Source: Nitrospirae bacterium GWC2_57_13 (GTDB lineage: Bacteria > Nitrospirota > UBA9217). Taken from it: a DNA stretch of 50,447 nucleotides. The notes beneath the pieces were generated by a model that saw only the letters and a list, made by a program, of their open reading frames with translations, ran no database searches and had not been told where the DNA came from. The DNA is taken from NCBI GenBank assembly GCA_001805055.1, contig MHDZ01000078.1:1-50447 (forward strand). The letters run 5' to 3'. Positions 23,660 through 31,892 of this stretch are shown here, in pieces (the first letter of the stretch is position 1; every line of letters begins with the position of its first letter). The position numbers and the translations under genes are program-made.

Positions 23660-25213
23660 CTACAATATCTTTACGTCTCCTGCGCTCTTGTGCTCCATGG
23701 AGTAGATTCCCTGCATGGCTTCCTGAATCTGGCGGACCTCGGGAAACTGTTTGCTCATCTCAAAGTAGATCTCCAGGGCCTCGGAAAACTGCTTTGTCCT
23801 GAAATAGGTCCCTGCAAGGTTCACGAACATGGCCGGGTCGTTCGATTCGATCTTGTTCTTGTTGCTCTTGTCCCGCCCTGCCTCCATGTACGACGCCGCC
23901 CGGGCGAGGTCCTTCTTGCCCAGATGGTACCGTCCCAGAGCGATGTTCAGCGTGGCGTATCTCCTGCCGTCCCCGTCCTCAGCAACGGCCGCCGCCTTTT
24001 TCAGCACCTTGGGGCAGTCCACCTGCAGCCTGCCGCAGGCAAAGAGGATCTCGGCAAGCAGGTCGGGATCAACAGGCTGTCGGTCGGACAGCTCGTCCCA
24101 CATCGACACGGCGTCAAGCTGCTTCCCCTTCTGATACTGGTTGGTCGCCTGCCGGGCCGCTGCGCGGTCCTTGAACTGCTGCGGCATCTGGGGAGAGGCA
24201 AGGAATGCTGTCAAGGCCTTCATGGACTGATCAATATCCCCCGCCATGCTGTAGGCGGCGCCGAGATAATAGCTGGCCGTGTCACGGACCTTGGGGTCCT
24301 GGACCGCCCGCTCAAAGGATGCGATGGCGGCCTTCAGGTACAGGTTGGAGAGGGACTGGAGCAGTGAATACTCATAGAAATAGATCACTTTGCTCCTGCC
24401 CAGCACTTCCTTGTACGAATAGGACTTCAAGTCGTACTCCGCCACCAGAGAAAGGGCCTGGTCAATGCGCCCGGCCTTCACATATACGGGAACGACGCTG
24501 GCGAGCAGCCGCATTCCCGGGCCGCCCCTCCTCTTCTTGGCCTGGGCAACGCTTTTTTCCGCAAGGGCAAGAGGGTTCTTGTCGTTCATGCCAGCCTCGC
24601 TGTAAGCTGCGGCGAGCATGGCCAGCGCATCGGGCTCATCGCCCAGCACGTCGGACCACTGGCCCTCCGCCTTCTTCCGGTCGCCGCTCCGCAGCGCGGC
24701 GATGCCGAGGCTGATCTTTCCGAAGGCCCGCTGCTTTTCGTCGATATCCGCTGTCGCCAGGAACTGCTCGATTTCCCTCGCCGCCAGATCGTGCTTCCCC
24801 GTCTCGAGCAGCAGTTCGCCGTAGTACAATCCCGCGGCCCGGCTCCTGCTTCCTCCCCGCGCGGCGTCGAGCCGTTTCAGATAATCGGCATTCACTGCAA
24901 GGGAGGCTTGGTGCAGTTCCCGGTGCAATTCGGCCGTCCGCTGATAGATCATGCCCAGGGTCAGGTGCGCCGCGCCCTGCCTGGCCTGGTCGATGGAAGG
25001 CAGCGCTGTCCTGAGCGTTGCGGCCGCCTGCCCGTAATGCCGCTGCTCCAGCAGCTTCATGGCCAGGGTCACCGGATCCTCGGCCCCCTGCGCGGGAACC
25101 GCGGCGAAGCCCCACAGGACAAGCGCAAGGCCGCACCATTTGATCGCCGAGGCCGCCCCACTACTGCGCCCGCCCGGCACAACGCCATCCTGAAAGACAT
25201 GCTGACTTATCAT
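23660..25213 (-). CDS. Exported TPR-repeat protein
   Basis: A 517-residue protein, probably exported: residues ~22-44 are hydrophobic (WCGLALVLWGFAAVPAQGA), with the start placed at ATG 25213 because GAGGGTGGG lies before it. The rest is almost entirely helical TPR-like repeats (for example AAATLRTALPSIDQARQGAA, ASYYLGAAYSMAGDIDQSMK, NIALGRYHLGKKDLARAASY, NLAGTYFRTKQFSEALEIYF), a scaffold for protein-protein contacts. No catalytic motif is visible. It is the last gene of a four-gene envelope operon, 23 nt after the TolB-like gene. A role as assembly or docking partner is inferred. Confidence 0.85.
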   Translation of the reverse strand: MISQHVFQDGVVPGGRSSGAASAIKWCGLALVLWGFAAVPAQGAEDPVTLAMKLLEQRHYGQAAATLRTALPSIDQARQGAAHLTLGMIYQRTAELHRELHQASLAVNADYLKRLDAARGGSRSRAAGLYYGELLLETGKHDLAAREIEQFLATADIDEKQRAFGKISLGIAALRSGDRKKAEGQWSDVLGDEPDALAMLAAAYSEAGMNDKNPLALAEKSVAQAKKRRGGPGMRLLASVVPVYVKAGRIDQALSLVAEYDLKSYSYKEVLGRSKVIYFYEYSLLQSLSNLYLKAAIASFERAVQDPKVRDTASYYLGAAYSMAGDIDQSMKALTAFLASPQMPQQFKDRAAARQATNQYQKGKQLDAVSMWDELSDRQPVDPDLLAEILFACGRLQVDCPKVLKKAAAVAEDGDGRRYATLNIALGRYHLGKKDLARAASYMEAGRDKSNKNKIESNDPAMFVNLAGTYFRTKQFSEALEIYFEMSKQFPEVRQIQEAMQGIYSMEHKSAGDVKIL

Positions 25214-25236
25214 CGCACCCACCCTCATACCGTCAA

Positions 25237-26541
25237 TTATTGCTTCTGCGTCTGCTTCAGCTTTGCGATATAGATCTGGTCCCACTGGTTAACCTGCGCC
25301 CGGAAAGCGATCGAACCGTCAACGGCGCAGGAAACATCATGGTTCATTTTCGTGTCCGTTTTCAGCAGGCGGTTTGTGCGGTCGTTGACGTCCACGACAA
25401 AGATCGGATTATACTCCTGCCGGTCATTCTTCACATAGATGATCCGCGTGCTGTCAGGCATCCATGCGGGCCCACGCTCCACGTCGGGCACCACGTCTTC
25501 CGCCACGATCCGGGCTGCAAGCCCGTCGCCTTCCTTGGGGTCCGAACCGTCGGCGGCCACCACGACGATCGCCCATATCCGGGGATCACCCGCCTCGTTG
25601 TAGTTCGTATAAAAAGCGATCTTTGTGCCGTCGGGCGACCAGATGGGCCGCAGATCATCGGCATTCCACTGCGTGATCGTCCTGGGCGTCTCCGCGGGTC
25701 TGGCCGGATCATCAATCACGAAGATGTCATGGTTCTCATTGCTCCCGTGCATCATCACGATCTTTTTGCCGTCGGACGACCACTGGGGATAGAGGTAGGC
25801 CTTCCCCCCTTTGGTCAGCCGCGTCAGCGAGCGGTCGGACAGCTTCATGAGATAGAGGTCGCCCTTGCCGGTCCGCCCCGATACGAACAGGAGGGAATCC
25901 GCAACAGGCGACCAGTGCGCGTGCCCGTCCTTTTCCTTGTGGTCCGTCAGGCGCGTTGTGGTCTTGCCGCCAAGCTCGCGCAGGTAAATGTCGTAATTCC
26001 CCTCCCCGCCGTTGCTCATGAACACGAAGCGGTCCTCTGTCGGCGCCCAGGTGATGCCGGCATTGTAGCTGACCTCCTCGAAGACGCCGGGGAAGAAGAA
26101 CTTCATTTCCGTGCTGCCTTCTGAGAGCTGATAATACACGGTATGTACGACCGTGCCGTCAGGCCGGGCAATGATGATCTCTTTCTTGTCCCCCCTGCTG
26201 CGCTCAAAGGCGAGCAACTTGCCCGAGGGAGACCATGCCGGGTTGGAATCGTTCCGGCCGGATTCGAACCGCATGAGGGGCCGCACCGTGAGCGGCTCGA
26301 TCGGTTCCGGCTTTTTCGGCTCTTCTGCCGCCACGGCCTCCGCGGCAGGGGCCGCAGCGTCCGGTGCGGCTGGTGCAGGGGACGCCTCGGCACCCTTCTC
26401 GGGAGCCGGTCCCCGCGATCCCTGCACGGGGCCTGACGGCGCCGCGCCGGCAGGAGGGACCTCGGCTGCTGCAACGGGGCCGAACTGCAGCAGGACCGCC
26501 ACCACTGCGCCGGAAAGACAATATTCAAAACACGCCTTCAC
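25237..26541 (-). CDS. Periplasmic TolB-like beta-propeller protein (PD40 repeats)
   Basis: A 434-residue exported protein. A signal peptide (to ~26) and a low-complexity Ala/Pro segment (~28-80) precede a six-bladed PD40/TolB-type propeller (~88-430) with repeats such as SNPAWSPSGKLLAFERSRGD, HAHWSPVADSLLFVSGRTGK, YPQWSSDGKKIVMMHGSNEN and RPIWSPDGTKIAFYTNYN. It is not TolB of a Tol-Pal set: no tol genes are near and the N-terminal TolB domain is absent. It starts at GTG, with AGGAGGAGCAG upstream. It lies between the PEGA lipoprotein (20 nt) and the TPR gene. It is probably a periplasmic interaction platform. Confidence 0.87.
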   Translation of the reverse strand: MKACFEYCLSGAVVAVLLQFGPVAAAEVPPAGAAPSGPVQGSRGPAPEKGAEASPAPAAPDAAAPAAEAVAAEEPKKPEPIEPLTVRPLMRFESGRNDSNPAWSPSGKLLAFERSRGDKKEIIIARPDGTVVHTVYYQLSEGSTEMKFFFPGVFEEVSYNAGITWAPTEDRFVFMSNGGEGNYDIYLRELGGKTTTRLTDHKEKDGHAHWSPVADSLLFVSGRTGKGDLYLMKLSDRSLTRLTKGGKAYLYPQWSSDGKKIVMMHGSNENHDIFVIDDPARPAETPRTITQWNADDLRPIWSPDGTKIAFYTNYNEAGDPRIWAIVVVAADGSDPKEGDGLAARIVAEDVVPDVERGPAWMPDSTRIIYVKNDRQEYNPIFVVDVNDRTNRLLKTDTKMNHDVSCAVDGSIAFRAQVNQWDQIYIAKLKQTQKQ

Positions 26542-26561
26542 CTGCTCCTCCTTGCACTGCC

Positions 26562-29129
26562 CTACATCATGTCCTTGATCTGGTTCCAGTATTTCTGCGC
26601 GGCCTCGCGGCTCTGCTCATAGGTGCTGTTGCCTTCAAGCTTCTTCGGGAAAAAGTCGAAGTACTCCCGCCATGCGAGGTTCGCGTCATTCAGGATCTGG
26701 GACTTCCTGGTCAGAAGGTAGAGCTTATGGTACGACAATGCGGTGTAGTAGTAGGTGTCATGCACGGCTTCATCATACTGCAGATTCGGGAAGAACCGGG
26801 TGTTCTGCTTTGCCGTTTTCAGACTCTGGATGGCCTTGGCAAAGCTCTGGGCTGCACTTTCCTTGTCCCGCTGCACCAGGGCGTTCCCCTTCTCATAGTA
26901 TGCATGCCCCAGGTTCGTGAAGGCAACGGCGAACTGCTTGTAGATGAGCTGCTCGTTCTCGGGCAGCGTCAGCACATTCTCGAATTCCTTGATAGCGGCA
27001 TCGTAATCATTCTTCTGGTCCAGGTAGATCTGGGCCAGCCGGCTGTGCGCCTCGGAGTAGTCGGGATGGCCTTTCTCCGTGCTGCGGTAAGCCTCGACAG
27101 CGGCGTCGTAATCGTTCTTCTGCTCCGCCCGCTCTCCCATCTTAAGGTAGTCTTTCTGCAGGGTGATCTTATGGCCGCCGGTACGGTCCTCGATCTTCTT
27201 GTCGAACTCGACCACTTCCTCCCAATCGCGATAATCGCCGCCCACGGTGATGCGCACCGTATGAAACCCGAGGCTCACGAGCTTTCCGTCATGGATCGGC
27301 GTTCTGCCCACCTTCTCGTCGTCGATGAACACATCGGCGCCCGACGGCTCGGTCTCCAGCTTGAAGAGCGAATTGTTCACCTGCAGGACGAACTCTTTCG
27401 TGTCTTTGTTCTTCTCGATCTTTACCTTCTCGCTCAACTGCTGATAGCCGTGCCGGTAGAGCATCAGATTGTAGCTCTTGCCCACGCGGATGGGGACCTC
27501 GGCCTTGCCGCCCGATCCTGTGGAGCCGACCCAGTCGTCGTTCAGATAGATGTTCACGCCCACCAGGGGCGCCACGTCGGGCGGCACCCCGCCCTTCGCC
27601 GACAGGACGAAATAGTTCTGGAGCCCTTCTTCGTCGCGATAGATGCGCCGCACGACCCGGTCTCCCACGCTCACTTTTTCACCCTTCTTCAGGTCTTCTG
27701 CCTCGGTCAGCGACGCGGCATCGTCCGTTTTCCGGACCTTCACCTTGCCGATGTCCCGGTACCCGGCGACCTTGCCTGACTCGGTCAGGCTGGGCGACAT
27801 GAGGGCGAACTCCATGCCCTTGCCGATGCGGTAATCTGCCTTGCCGAGATTGATGCGGTAGCGGTCGCCGTCCACTTCGATGACCGTTCCTTCAAAGGGA
27901 AAGCGTTCGACGACAGCCGAGGCGATCTCCTTGGCCACACTGCCGATGTCCCGCTCGTCCCGCGCCGTCATGATCTGGCTCAGGATCAGTTTTCCGCCGG
28001 AGGTGTAGAACTTGGTCTCTATCAGCAGGCCCTTCGGGTCCTTTGCCACGCTGCCGACGACGATCATATCCACGGACCGCCTCAGCCCCGTGTCGCTCCA
28101 GCCCTTGGTGACGGCCTTATCGATGCTGATGCGGGATTTTTTCATGGCCGCCTGGAGCGTGGCGCTCGGCACTTCACGGAAGGCCTTATACTTGAACAGG
28201 TTATTGCCTACCGCTGCTTCTGTCCGGGACAGGACCTCCTTCAGGTCTACGCCAGGCGTGTTGCTCGCGAACCGGTAGATGCCTACCCTGATAGCGCGGG
28301 GTGTGGTCGGGTAGAAGTACCGCTGGATGTTCTGCTCGCCTTCAAGTACGACCGTCGCCTTCCACGTTGAGGGAATATATCCAGGAGCCGACAGCGACAG
28401 CGATGCCTTCTTGCCCGCTTCGCCGTCATAGTTATAGACGAGCACGCCGCGGGCGTTGGTCTTGCCCATATCCTTCCTGTCGATGGTGACCCTGACGCCC
28501 GACACCGGGCTCGTTTCGCCGTACTCCTCCTTCAGGGTCGTTACGGTCACAACAGCGCGTTTCGATAATTCCGCCGCGAGCCGCTCACCGGGCTCTACGT
28601 CGCCGGTCTTGCGCCAGAGGGAGTATCCGGACTTGGTCACCGCCAGGTCGACCCCCTTCTTCGGAAGCTCCTGGTAATCGTAGATAAACTCGCCGTTCGC
28701 ATCCGTCGTGCCCGCCTCCTTGCCGAAGGCCGTCACCACCGCGCCTTCGATCGGCGTGCCCTTCTCGGTCACCGCGATCGTCACGTACCGCGTGGCCTGT
28801 AGTTCCGCGGTGAAGGAATATTTCTCCACGGCCCCGTTCTTGGGAAGCTTCATCAAAAAGGTGGTCTTCCACGGCTGGATGCGGTAGCCCGCGGCCTCTT
28901 TCACCACCGAGAGCTCTACGTCGGCCCCGGCCTTTTTCCTGATCCCTTTCAGGAACAGGCCCTCAGCGTTCGTGACCCCGATCTCCTTGCCGTCGGCCAG
29001 CACCTTTGCCTCGGCCGCAGGCTTGCCGTCAAGCCGCGCCTTCACCTCAAGCTCAAGCTTCTCCCCGCAGGCGAAAAGCAGGAACGATGACATCAAAATA
29101 AGAACGGAAAAGAGTGTTCGCTTCGTCAT
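26562..29129 (-). CDS. Large lipoprotein with carboxypeptidase-regulatory-like, CsgG-like, PEGA and TPR segments
   Basis: An 855-residue lipoprotein. Lipobox LLFAC, lipidated C21. Residues ~25-270 are three or four beta-rich regulatory-like repeats (ALAKV..GITNAEGLF, EAGTTDANGEFIYDY, GKTNARGVLVYNYDG). Residues ~285-470 resemble CsgG/FlgT-type envelope proteins (RVGIYRFASNTPGVDLKEVL, FEGTVIEVDGDRYRINLGKA). Residues ~590-680 are a PEGA-like repeat (LETEPSGADVFIDDEKVGRT). The C-terminus is TPR (EAHSRLAQIYLDQKNDYDAA). GAGGAGG lies ahead of the ATG. The combination suggests an outer-membrane assembly or anchoring factor with surface-binding parts. I do not recognise a named homologue. Domain borders are by eye. 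Confidence 0.83.
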   Translation of the reverse strand: MTKRTLFSVLILMSSFLLFACGEKLELEVKARLDGKPAAEAKVLADGKEIGVTNAEGLFLKGIRKKAGADVELSVVKEAAGYRIQPWKTTFLMKLPKNGAVEKYSFTAELQATRYVTIAVTEKGTPIEGAVVTAFGKEAGTTDANGEFIYDYQELPKKGVDLAVTKSGYSLWRKTGDVEPGERLAAELSKRAVVTVTTLKEEYGETSPVSGVRVTIDRKDMGKTNARGVLVYNYDGEAGKKASLSLSAPGYIPSTWKATVVLEGEQNIQRYFYPTTPRAIRVGIYRFASNTPGVDLKEVLSRTEAAVGNNLFKYKAFREVPSATLQAAMKKSRISIDKAVTKGWSDTGLRRSVDMIVVGSVAKDPKGLLIETKFYTSGGKLILSQIMTARDERDIGSVAKEIASAVVERFPFEGTVIEVDGDRYRINLGKADYRIGKGMEFALMSPSLTESGKVAGYRDIGKVKVRKTDDAASLTEAEDLKKGEKVSVGDRVVRRIYRDEEGLQNYFVLSAKGGVPPDVAPLVGVNIYLNDDWVGSTGSGGKAEVPIRVGKSYNLMLYRHGYQQLSEKVKIEKNKDTKEFVLQVNNSLFKLETEPSGADVFIDDEKVGRTPIHDGKLVSLGFHTVRITVGGDYRDWEEVVEFDKKIEDRTGGHKITLQKDYLKMGERAEQKNDYDAAVEAYRSTEKGHPDYSEAHSRLAQIYLDQKNDYDAAIKEFENVLTLPENEQLIYKQFAVAFTNLGHAYYEKGNALVQRDKESAAQSFAKAIQSLKTAKQNTRFFPNLQYDEAVHDTYYYTALSYHKLYLLTRKSQILNDANLAWREYFDFFPKKLEGNSTYEQSREAAQKYWNQIKDMM

Positions 29130-29206
29130 AGACGCCTCCTCAGATACTGTTCAATCGTGCGGGTCCATGGCCGGCCCCTGTTGCTTGCCGGGTTGAACCG
29201 CCCGAA

Positions 29207-29656
29207 CTACATCGACGGCGGCTGGATGCTTACTTCGCCGGGATTGATGATCTTGTCCTCGTCGGACGCGGCGCCCTTGATCGTCGCGCGCTTCCCTTCG
29301 AGGATCTTCTTCAACTTGAACTCGATCTTCTTGCCCGTGAATTTCTTGATCTCCACGGTCTCCGTCTCGGTCGCATAGCCGATCCTGCTCGCTTCGACCT
29401 TGTACATGCCTGGCGTGACCTTTTCCTTCTCAGATTCGAACTTGCCTTCGACGTCCACGGTTACCGCGTGGGATGACTGGCCGATGCTCCCTGTTGTATT
29501 GATCATGTTCACGATCGAGCCCTGCGGGCTGTCCTGGGCTGCCTGGATCGGCTGCAGATTCGCGTCCACGAGCTGCACGGTTCCGTAGATCTTCGGCGAA
29601 CACGCGGCGAGCAGCAGGAACGAGCCTGCGATCAGAATGCGATTGATGCTGTTCAT
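29207..29656 (-). CDS. Small lipoprotein with carboxypeptidase-regulatory-like domain
   Basis: A 149-residue lipoprotein and first gene of the operon. Lipobox LLLAAC, lipidated cysteine at residue 19. The mature protein has a carboxypeptidase-regulatory-like beta fold: YGTVQLVDANLQPI, SHAVTVDVEGKFESEKEKVT, PGMYKVEASRIGYATETETV, then KKFTGKKIEFKLKKI. This resembles the first repeats of the next gene, so the two may share a binding partner. GGGAGGGGAATA precedes the ATG; longer frames upstream run through the leader and terminator and are not used. It is 77 nt ahead of the PEGA/TPR gene. Confidence 0.85.
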   Translation of the reverse strand: MNSINRILIAGSFLLLAACSPKIYGTVQLVDANLQPIQAAQDSPQGSIVNMINTTGSIGQSSHAVTVDVEGKFESEKEKVTPGMYKVEASRIGYATETETVEIKKFTGKKIEFKLKKILEGKRATIKGAASDEDKIINPGEVSIQPPSM

Positions 29657-29743
29657 AACTATTCCCCTCCCTCCCGATACAATGGGTTTCCCTGTATGAT
29701 GGCTCATAGATTCCTGACCACTTGTGCTGAAAAAATAAAAAAA

Positions 29744-29794
29744 CCGCCAAAGAATCATACAGAAAGAGGTACTCCTCCTGTTATACTTTGGCGG
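29744..29794 (-). terminator. Intrinsic terminator/attenuator in the leader of the envelope operon
   Basis: CCGCCAAAG (29786-29794 on the minus strand) pairs with CTTTGGCGG (29744-29752), followed on the minus strand by TTTTTTTATTTTTT. It stands about 90 nt before the first start codon and after the predicted promoter, so it must be read through for the operon to be expressed. The loop also carries a small GAGG/CCTC stem. Confidence 0.85.
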
Positions 29795-29855
29795 CTCGAC
29801 CGGCCTGTAATCCAGAACTTTTGTCGCACGGAAAGCGATGATTGGCATTGATCAT

Positions 29856-29945
29856 GCGATGCATACGTTCTGTCTTAGGTAGCCTCGGAGCTCTGCGCCC
29901 CCCGGTTTCCCGGAGTTTGCTCTGAGCAAAGTCATGATAGGGCTA
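29856..29945 (-). promoter_or_regulatory. Candidate GEMM-I (cyclic di-GMP / cGAMP-type) riboswitch aptamer
   Basis: On the minus strand the RNA reads GAGCAAAC, a hairpin CUCCGG-GAAA-CCGGGG, then GGCGCAGAGC, and CCUAAG a short way on, followed by UAUG. GEMM-I (c-di-GMP-I) aptamers share GCAAAC, a GAAA-capped stem, GACGCAAAGC and a tetraloop receptor of the CCUAAG/UAUG type. An AUCAUG/CAUGAU pair could close the domain. The 3' half of the outer stems does not match what I remember of the family, so the class is uncertain. It lies between a promoter and a terminator, which supports a switch. Confidence 0.5.
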
Positions 29946-29963
29946 TTGCGCGTGACAATGTAA

Positions 29964-29992
29964 AATGTAGCATTCCCGCCGCCCGTTGTCAA
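29964..29992 (-). promoter_or_regulatory. Sigma-70 promoter of the envelope operon leader
   Basis: Minus strand: TTGACA (29987-29992), 17-bp spacer, TACATT (29964-29969). The start would be near 29957, giving a ~300-nt leader before the first lipoprotein gene. The promoter sits inside the hairpin at 29971-30002. Confidence 0.7.
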
Positions 29993-30002
29993 GGCGGGAA
30001 TG
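29971..30002 (-). terminator. Hairpin downstream of the ThDP-enzyme gene
   Basis: CATTCCCGCC (29971-29980) pairs with GGCGGGAATG (29991-30000). It follows the ThDP-enzyme stop by about 60 nt and may end that transcript. No strong T-tract follows. The -35 box of the next operon lies in its loop and arm. Confidence 0.55.
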
Positions 30003-30063
30003 AGGTTGATTTTCCTTGAAAAGACCGGACACCTCGGCAACGGTGTATCTGCGATGCCGGCGA

Positions 30064-31698
30064 TCAGATCTCGCACACCAGGTTCTCGATCTCCTTCGAG
30101 AACGTCTCGTAGTTCACCGAGTAGTCCACGGGGCACTCGATTACCACGGTTTTATTCAGCGAGAACGCCTTGCGCAGCACTTCGGTGAGATCATCTCCTT
30201 CGCCCACCTTCATGCCCGCCGCGCCGTAGCTCTCCGCGTAGGCCACGAAATCGGGATTGCCGTACTCGAGGCCGAAGCTCGGGAACATCATGCTCTGCTG
30301 CTTCCACTTGATGAACCCGAAGGCATTGTCGTTCAGGATCAGGACCACGACAGACGTGTTCAGCCGAAGCGCCGTCTCAAGCTCCTGGGAGTTCATCATG
30401 AAGCCGCCGTCGCCCACCACGGCCAACACTTTCCGGTCCGGGTTGATGAGCTTGGCGGCAACGGCCGACGGCAAGCCTGCACCCATGGTCGCAAGGGCGT
30501 TGTCGAGCAGAAACGTATTGGGCTTATAGGTCTTGTAGAGCCGCGATAACCATAACTTATAGATGCCGTTGTCCAGGGTCAGGATATCCTCCGGCGCCAG
30601 GGCCGCACGCACGTGCCGCACGATCTCCCGGGGTGTGGGCGGAAAGCTCTTCCCGGTGTCAACGAAAAGCTTTCTTGTCAGAAATTCCCTGATTGCCATG
30701 AAGGCCGCGCCGTCCTTCTTCGGCGCGATAAGCTCGCCGAGCCGCTGAAGTGATGACGAAATGTCACCCACGACCTCGACCTCGGGATTGTAGTACTTGT
30801 CCGCCTCGGCAGGAACAAAATCAAGATGGACGATCCGCTTGTCGAGATTCCTGTTCCAGACCGACGGCGGGTATTCGACGATATGATATCCCACGGTAAT
30901 GACCGCATCGGCCCGGTCTATGCCGCAGTTGATATAGTCGCGGCGGTGAATTCCGGCGGCAAAGAGACTGTACGGAGACTCATCGCTCAGTACACCCTTG
31001 CCCATCTGGGTGTGGACGGCAAAGATGCCGGTTTTCTCGACGAAGGCAGGCATCCCGCGCGAGATGCGTGTCCTGTTCGCTCCGGCGGAAAGCAGGATCA
31101 GCGGATGTTTCGCACCGTTGATCAGCCGGGCGGCCCGTTCGATGGCCTGGGGATCAGGCGCAGGCCGGCGCGCGTCGCCCTTGTGCTGGACCAACGCATC
31201 GCTCGAGCCCGCAGCCACGTCCTCGGGAAGCTCCACGTGCACAGCGCCGGGCCGTTCTGCCTGGGCAAGCTTGAAGGCGTTCCGCACGATCGTCGGGATA
31301 GTGTTCGGGTCCGCGATCGAAACGGCGCTCTTGGTGACAGGCCGCATGAGCCGCACCACGTCGATAAGCTGGAACCGGGCCTGCCAATTCTCGCGCAGGG
31401 CCTTCTGACCTGTTATCGCAACAAGCGGAGCGCCGATGAGCTGGGCGTGGGCTATCCCGGTCACGAGGTTCATGGCGCCCGGACCAAGGGTGGAAAGACA
31501 GACTCCTGCCTTGCCTGTCAGCCTGCCGTAGGTTGCGGCCATGAACGCCGCGGCTTGTTCGTGGCGCGTCACAATGAGCCTGATATTCGAGGTGCGGAGG
31601 GACTCGAGAAAATCGAGGTTCTCCTCGCCGGGCAGACCGAAGACGTACTCTACTCCTTCCTCTTCCAGCTGCTTCACGAACAGGTCGGATGCTTTCAT
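30064..31698 (-). CDS. ThDP-dependent acetolactate-synthase-family enzyme (possible 2-oxoglutarate decarboxylase)
   Basis: A 544-residue thiamine-diphosphate enzyme of the acetolactate synthase/pyruvate oxidase fold. The ThDP-activating glutamate is E47 in VTRHEQAAAF; the ThDP/Mg motif is GDG (429-431) to NDN (456-458); VCLSTLGPGAMNLVTG and PLVAITGQ are typical. No regulatory subunit gene or ilvC/ilvD is nearby. Instead it follows an aldehyde dehydrogenase of the succinate-semialdehyde type and genes for citrate synthase and aconitase. In the cyanobacterial TCA bypass, a protein first annotated as acetolactate synthase is a 2-oxoglutarate decarboxylase next to the SSADH gene, and this sequence resembles it at the N-terminus (from memory). 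The reaction is therefore either acetolactate formation or 2-oxoglutarate decarboxylation. Confidence 0.85.
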   Translation of the reverse strand: MKASDLFVKQLEEEGVEYVFGLPGEENLDFLESLRTSNIRLIVTRHEQAAAFMAATYGRLTGKAGVCLSTLGPGAMNLVTGIAHAQLIGAPLVAITGQKALRENWQARFQLIDVVRLMRPVTKSAVSIADPNTIPTIVRNAFKLAQAERPGAVHVELPEDVAAGSSDALVQHKGDARRPAPDPQAIERAARLINGAKHPLILLSAGANRTRISRGMPAFVEKTGIFAVHTQMGKGVLSDESPYSLFAAGIHRRDYINCGIDRADAVITVGYHIVEYPPSVWNRNLDKRIVHLDFVPAEADKYYNPEVEVVGDISSSLQRLGELIAPKKDGAAFMAIREFLTRKLFVDTGKSFPPTPREIVRHVRAALAPEDILTLDNGIYKLWLSRLYKTYKPNTFLLDNALATMGAGLPSAVAAKLINPDRKVLAVVGDGGFMMNSQELETALRLNTSVVVLILNDNAFGFIKWKQQSMMFPSFGLEYGNPDFVAYAESYGAAGMKVGEGDDLTEVLRKAFSLNKTVVIECPVDYSVNYETFSKEIENLVCEI

Positions 31699-31725
31699 AG
31701 ATGATCAACCCTCTGTAAAGAATTT

Positions 31726-31886
31726 ACCACGGAGCCACGGGGATAAAAAAACATTCTTTGACACTGATAAGGGCGGATTATCATTCCGATCACGTCGGAT
31801 CTATCAGCCGTTATCATAGGTGTGCTCCCTGTTGATCAATGTCAAAGGTTCTTCTTAATATGTTTTTCCGTGCCTCCGTGGTTTGA
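31726..31886. repeat. Long imperfect inverted repeat (ACCACGGAG...CTCCGTGGT)
   Basis: A 160-bp spacer between the dehydrogenase and ThDP-enzyme genes. ACCACGGAGCCACGG on the left is mirrored by CCGTGCCTCCGTGGT on the right. Inner blocks TTTGACA and TGTCAAA, and CTGATAA and TTATCA, also mirror. The RNA could form one long hairpin inside the mRNA. Confidence 0.7.
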
Positions 31887-31892
31887 CTCGTC

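Noticed and set aside
25237-26541. TolB of a Tol-Pal system
   Set aside because: Only the propeller is present. The N-terminal TolB domain and the tolQRA/pal neighbours are missing.
26364-27779. Plus-strand 471-codon frame opposite the PEGA lipoprotein
   Set aside because: No domain signature; codon-bias artefact of the GC-rich opposite strand.
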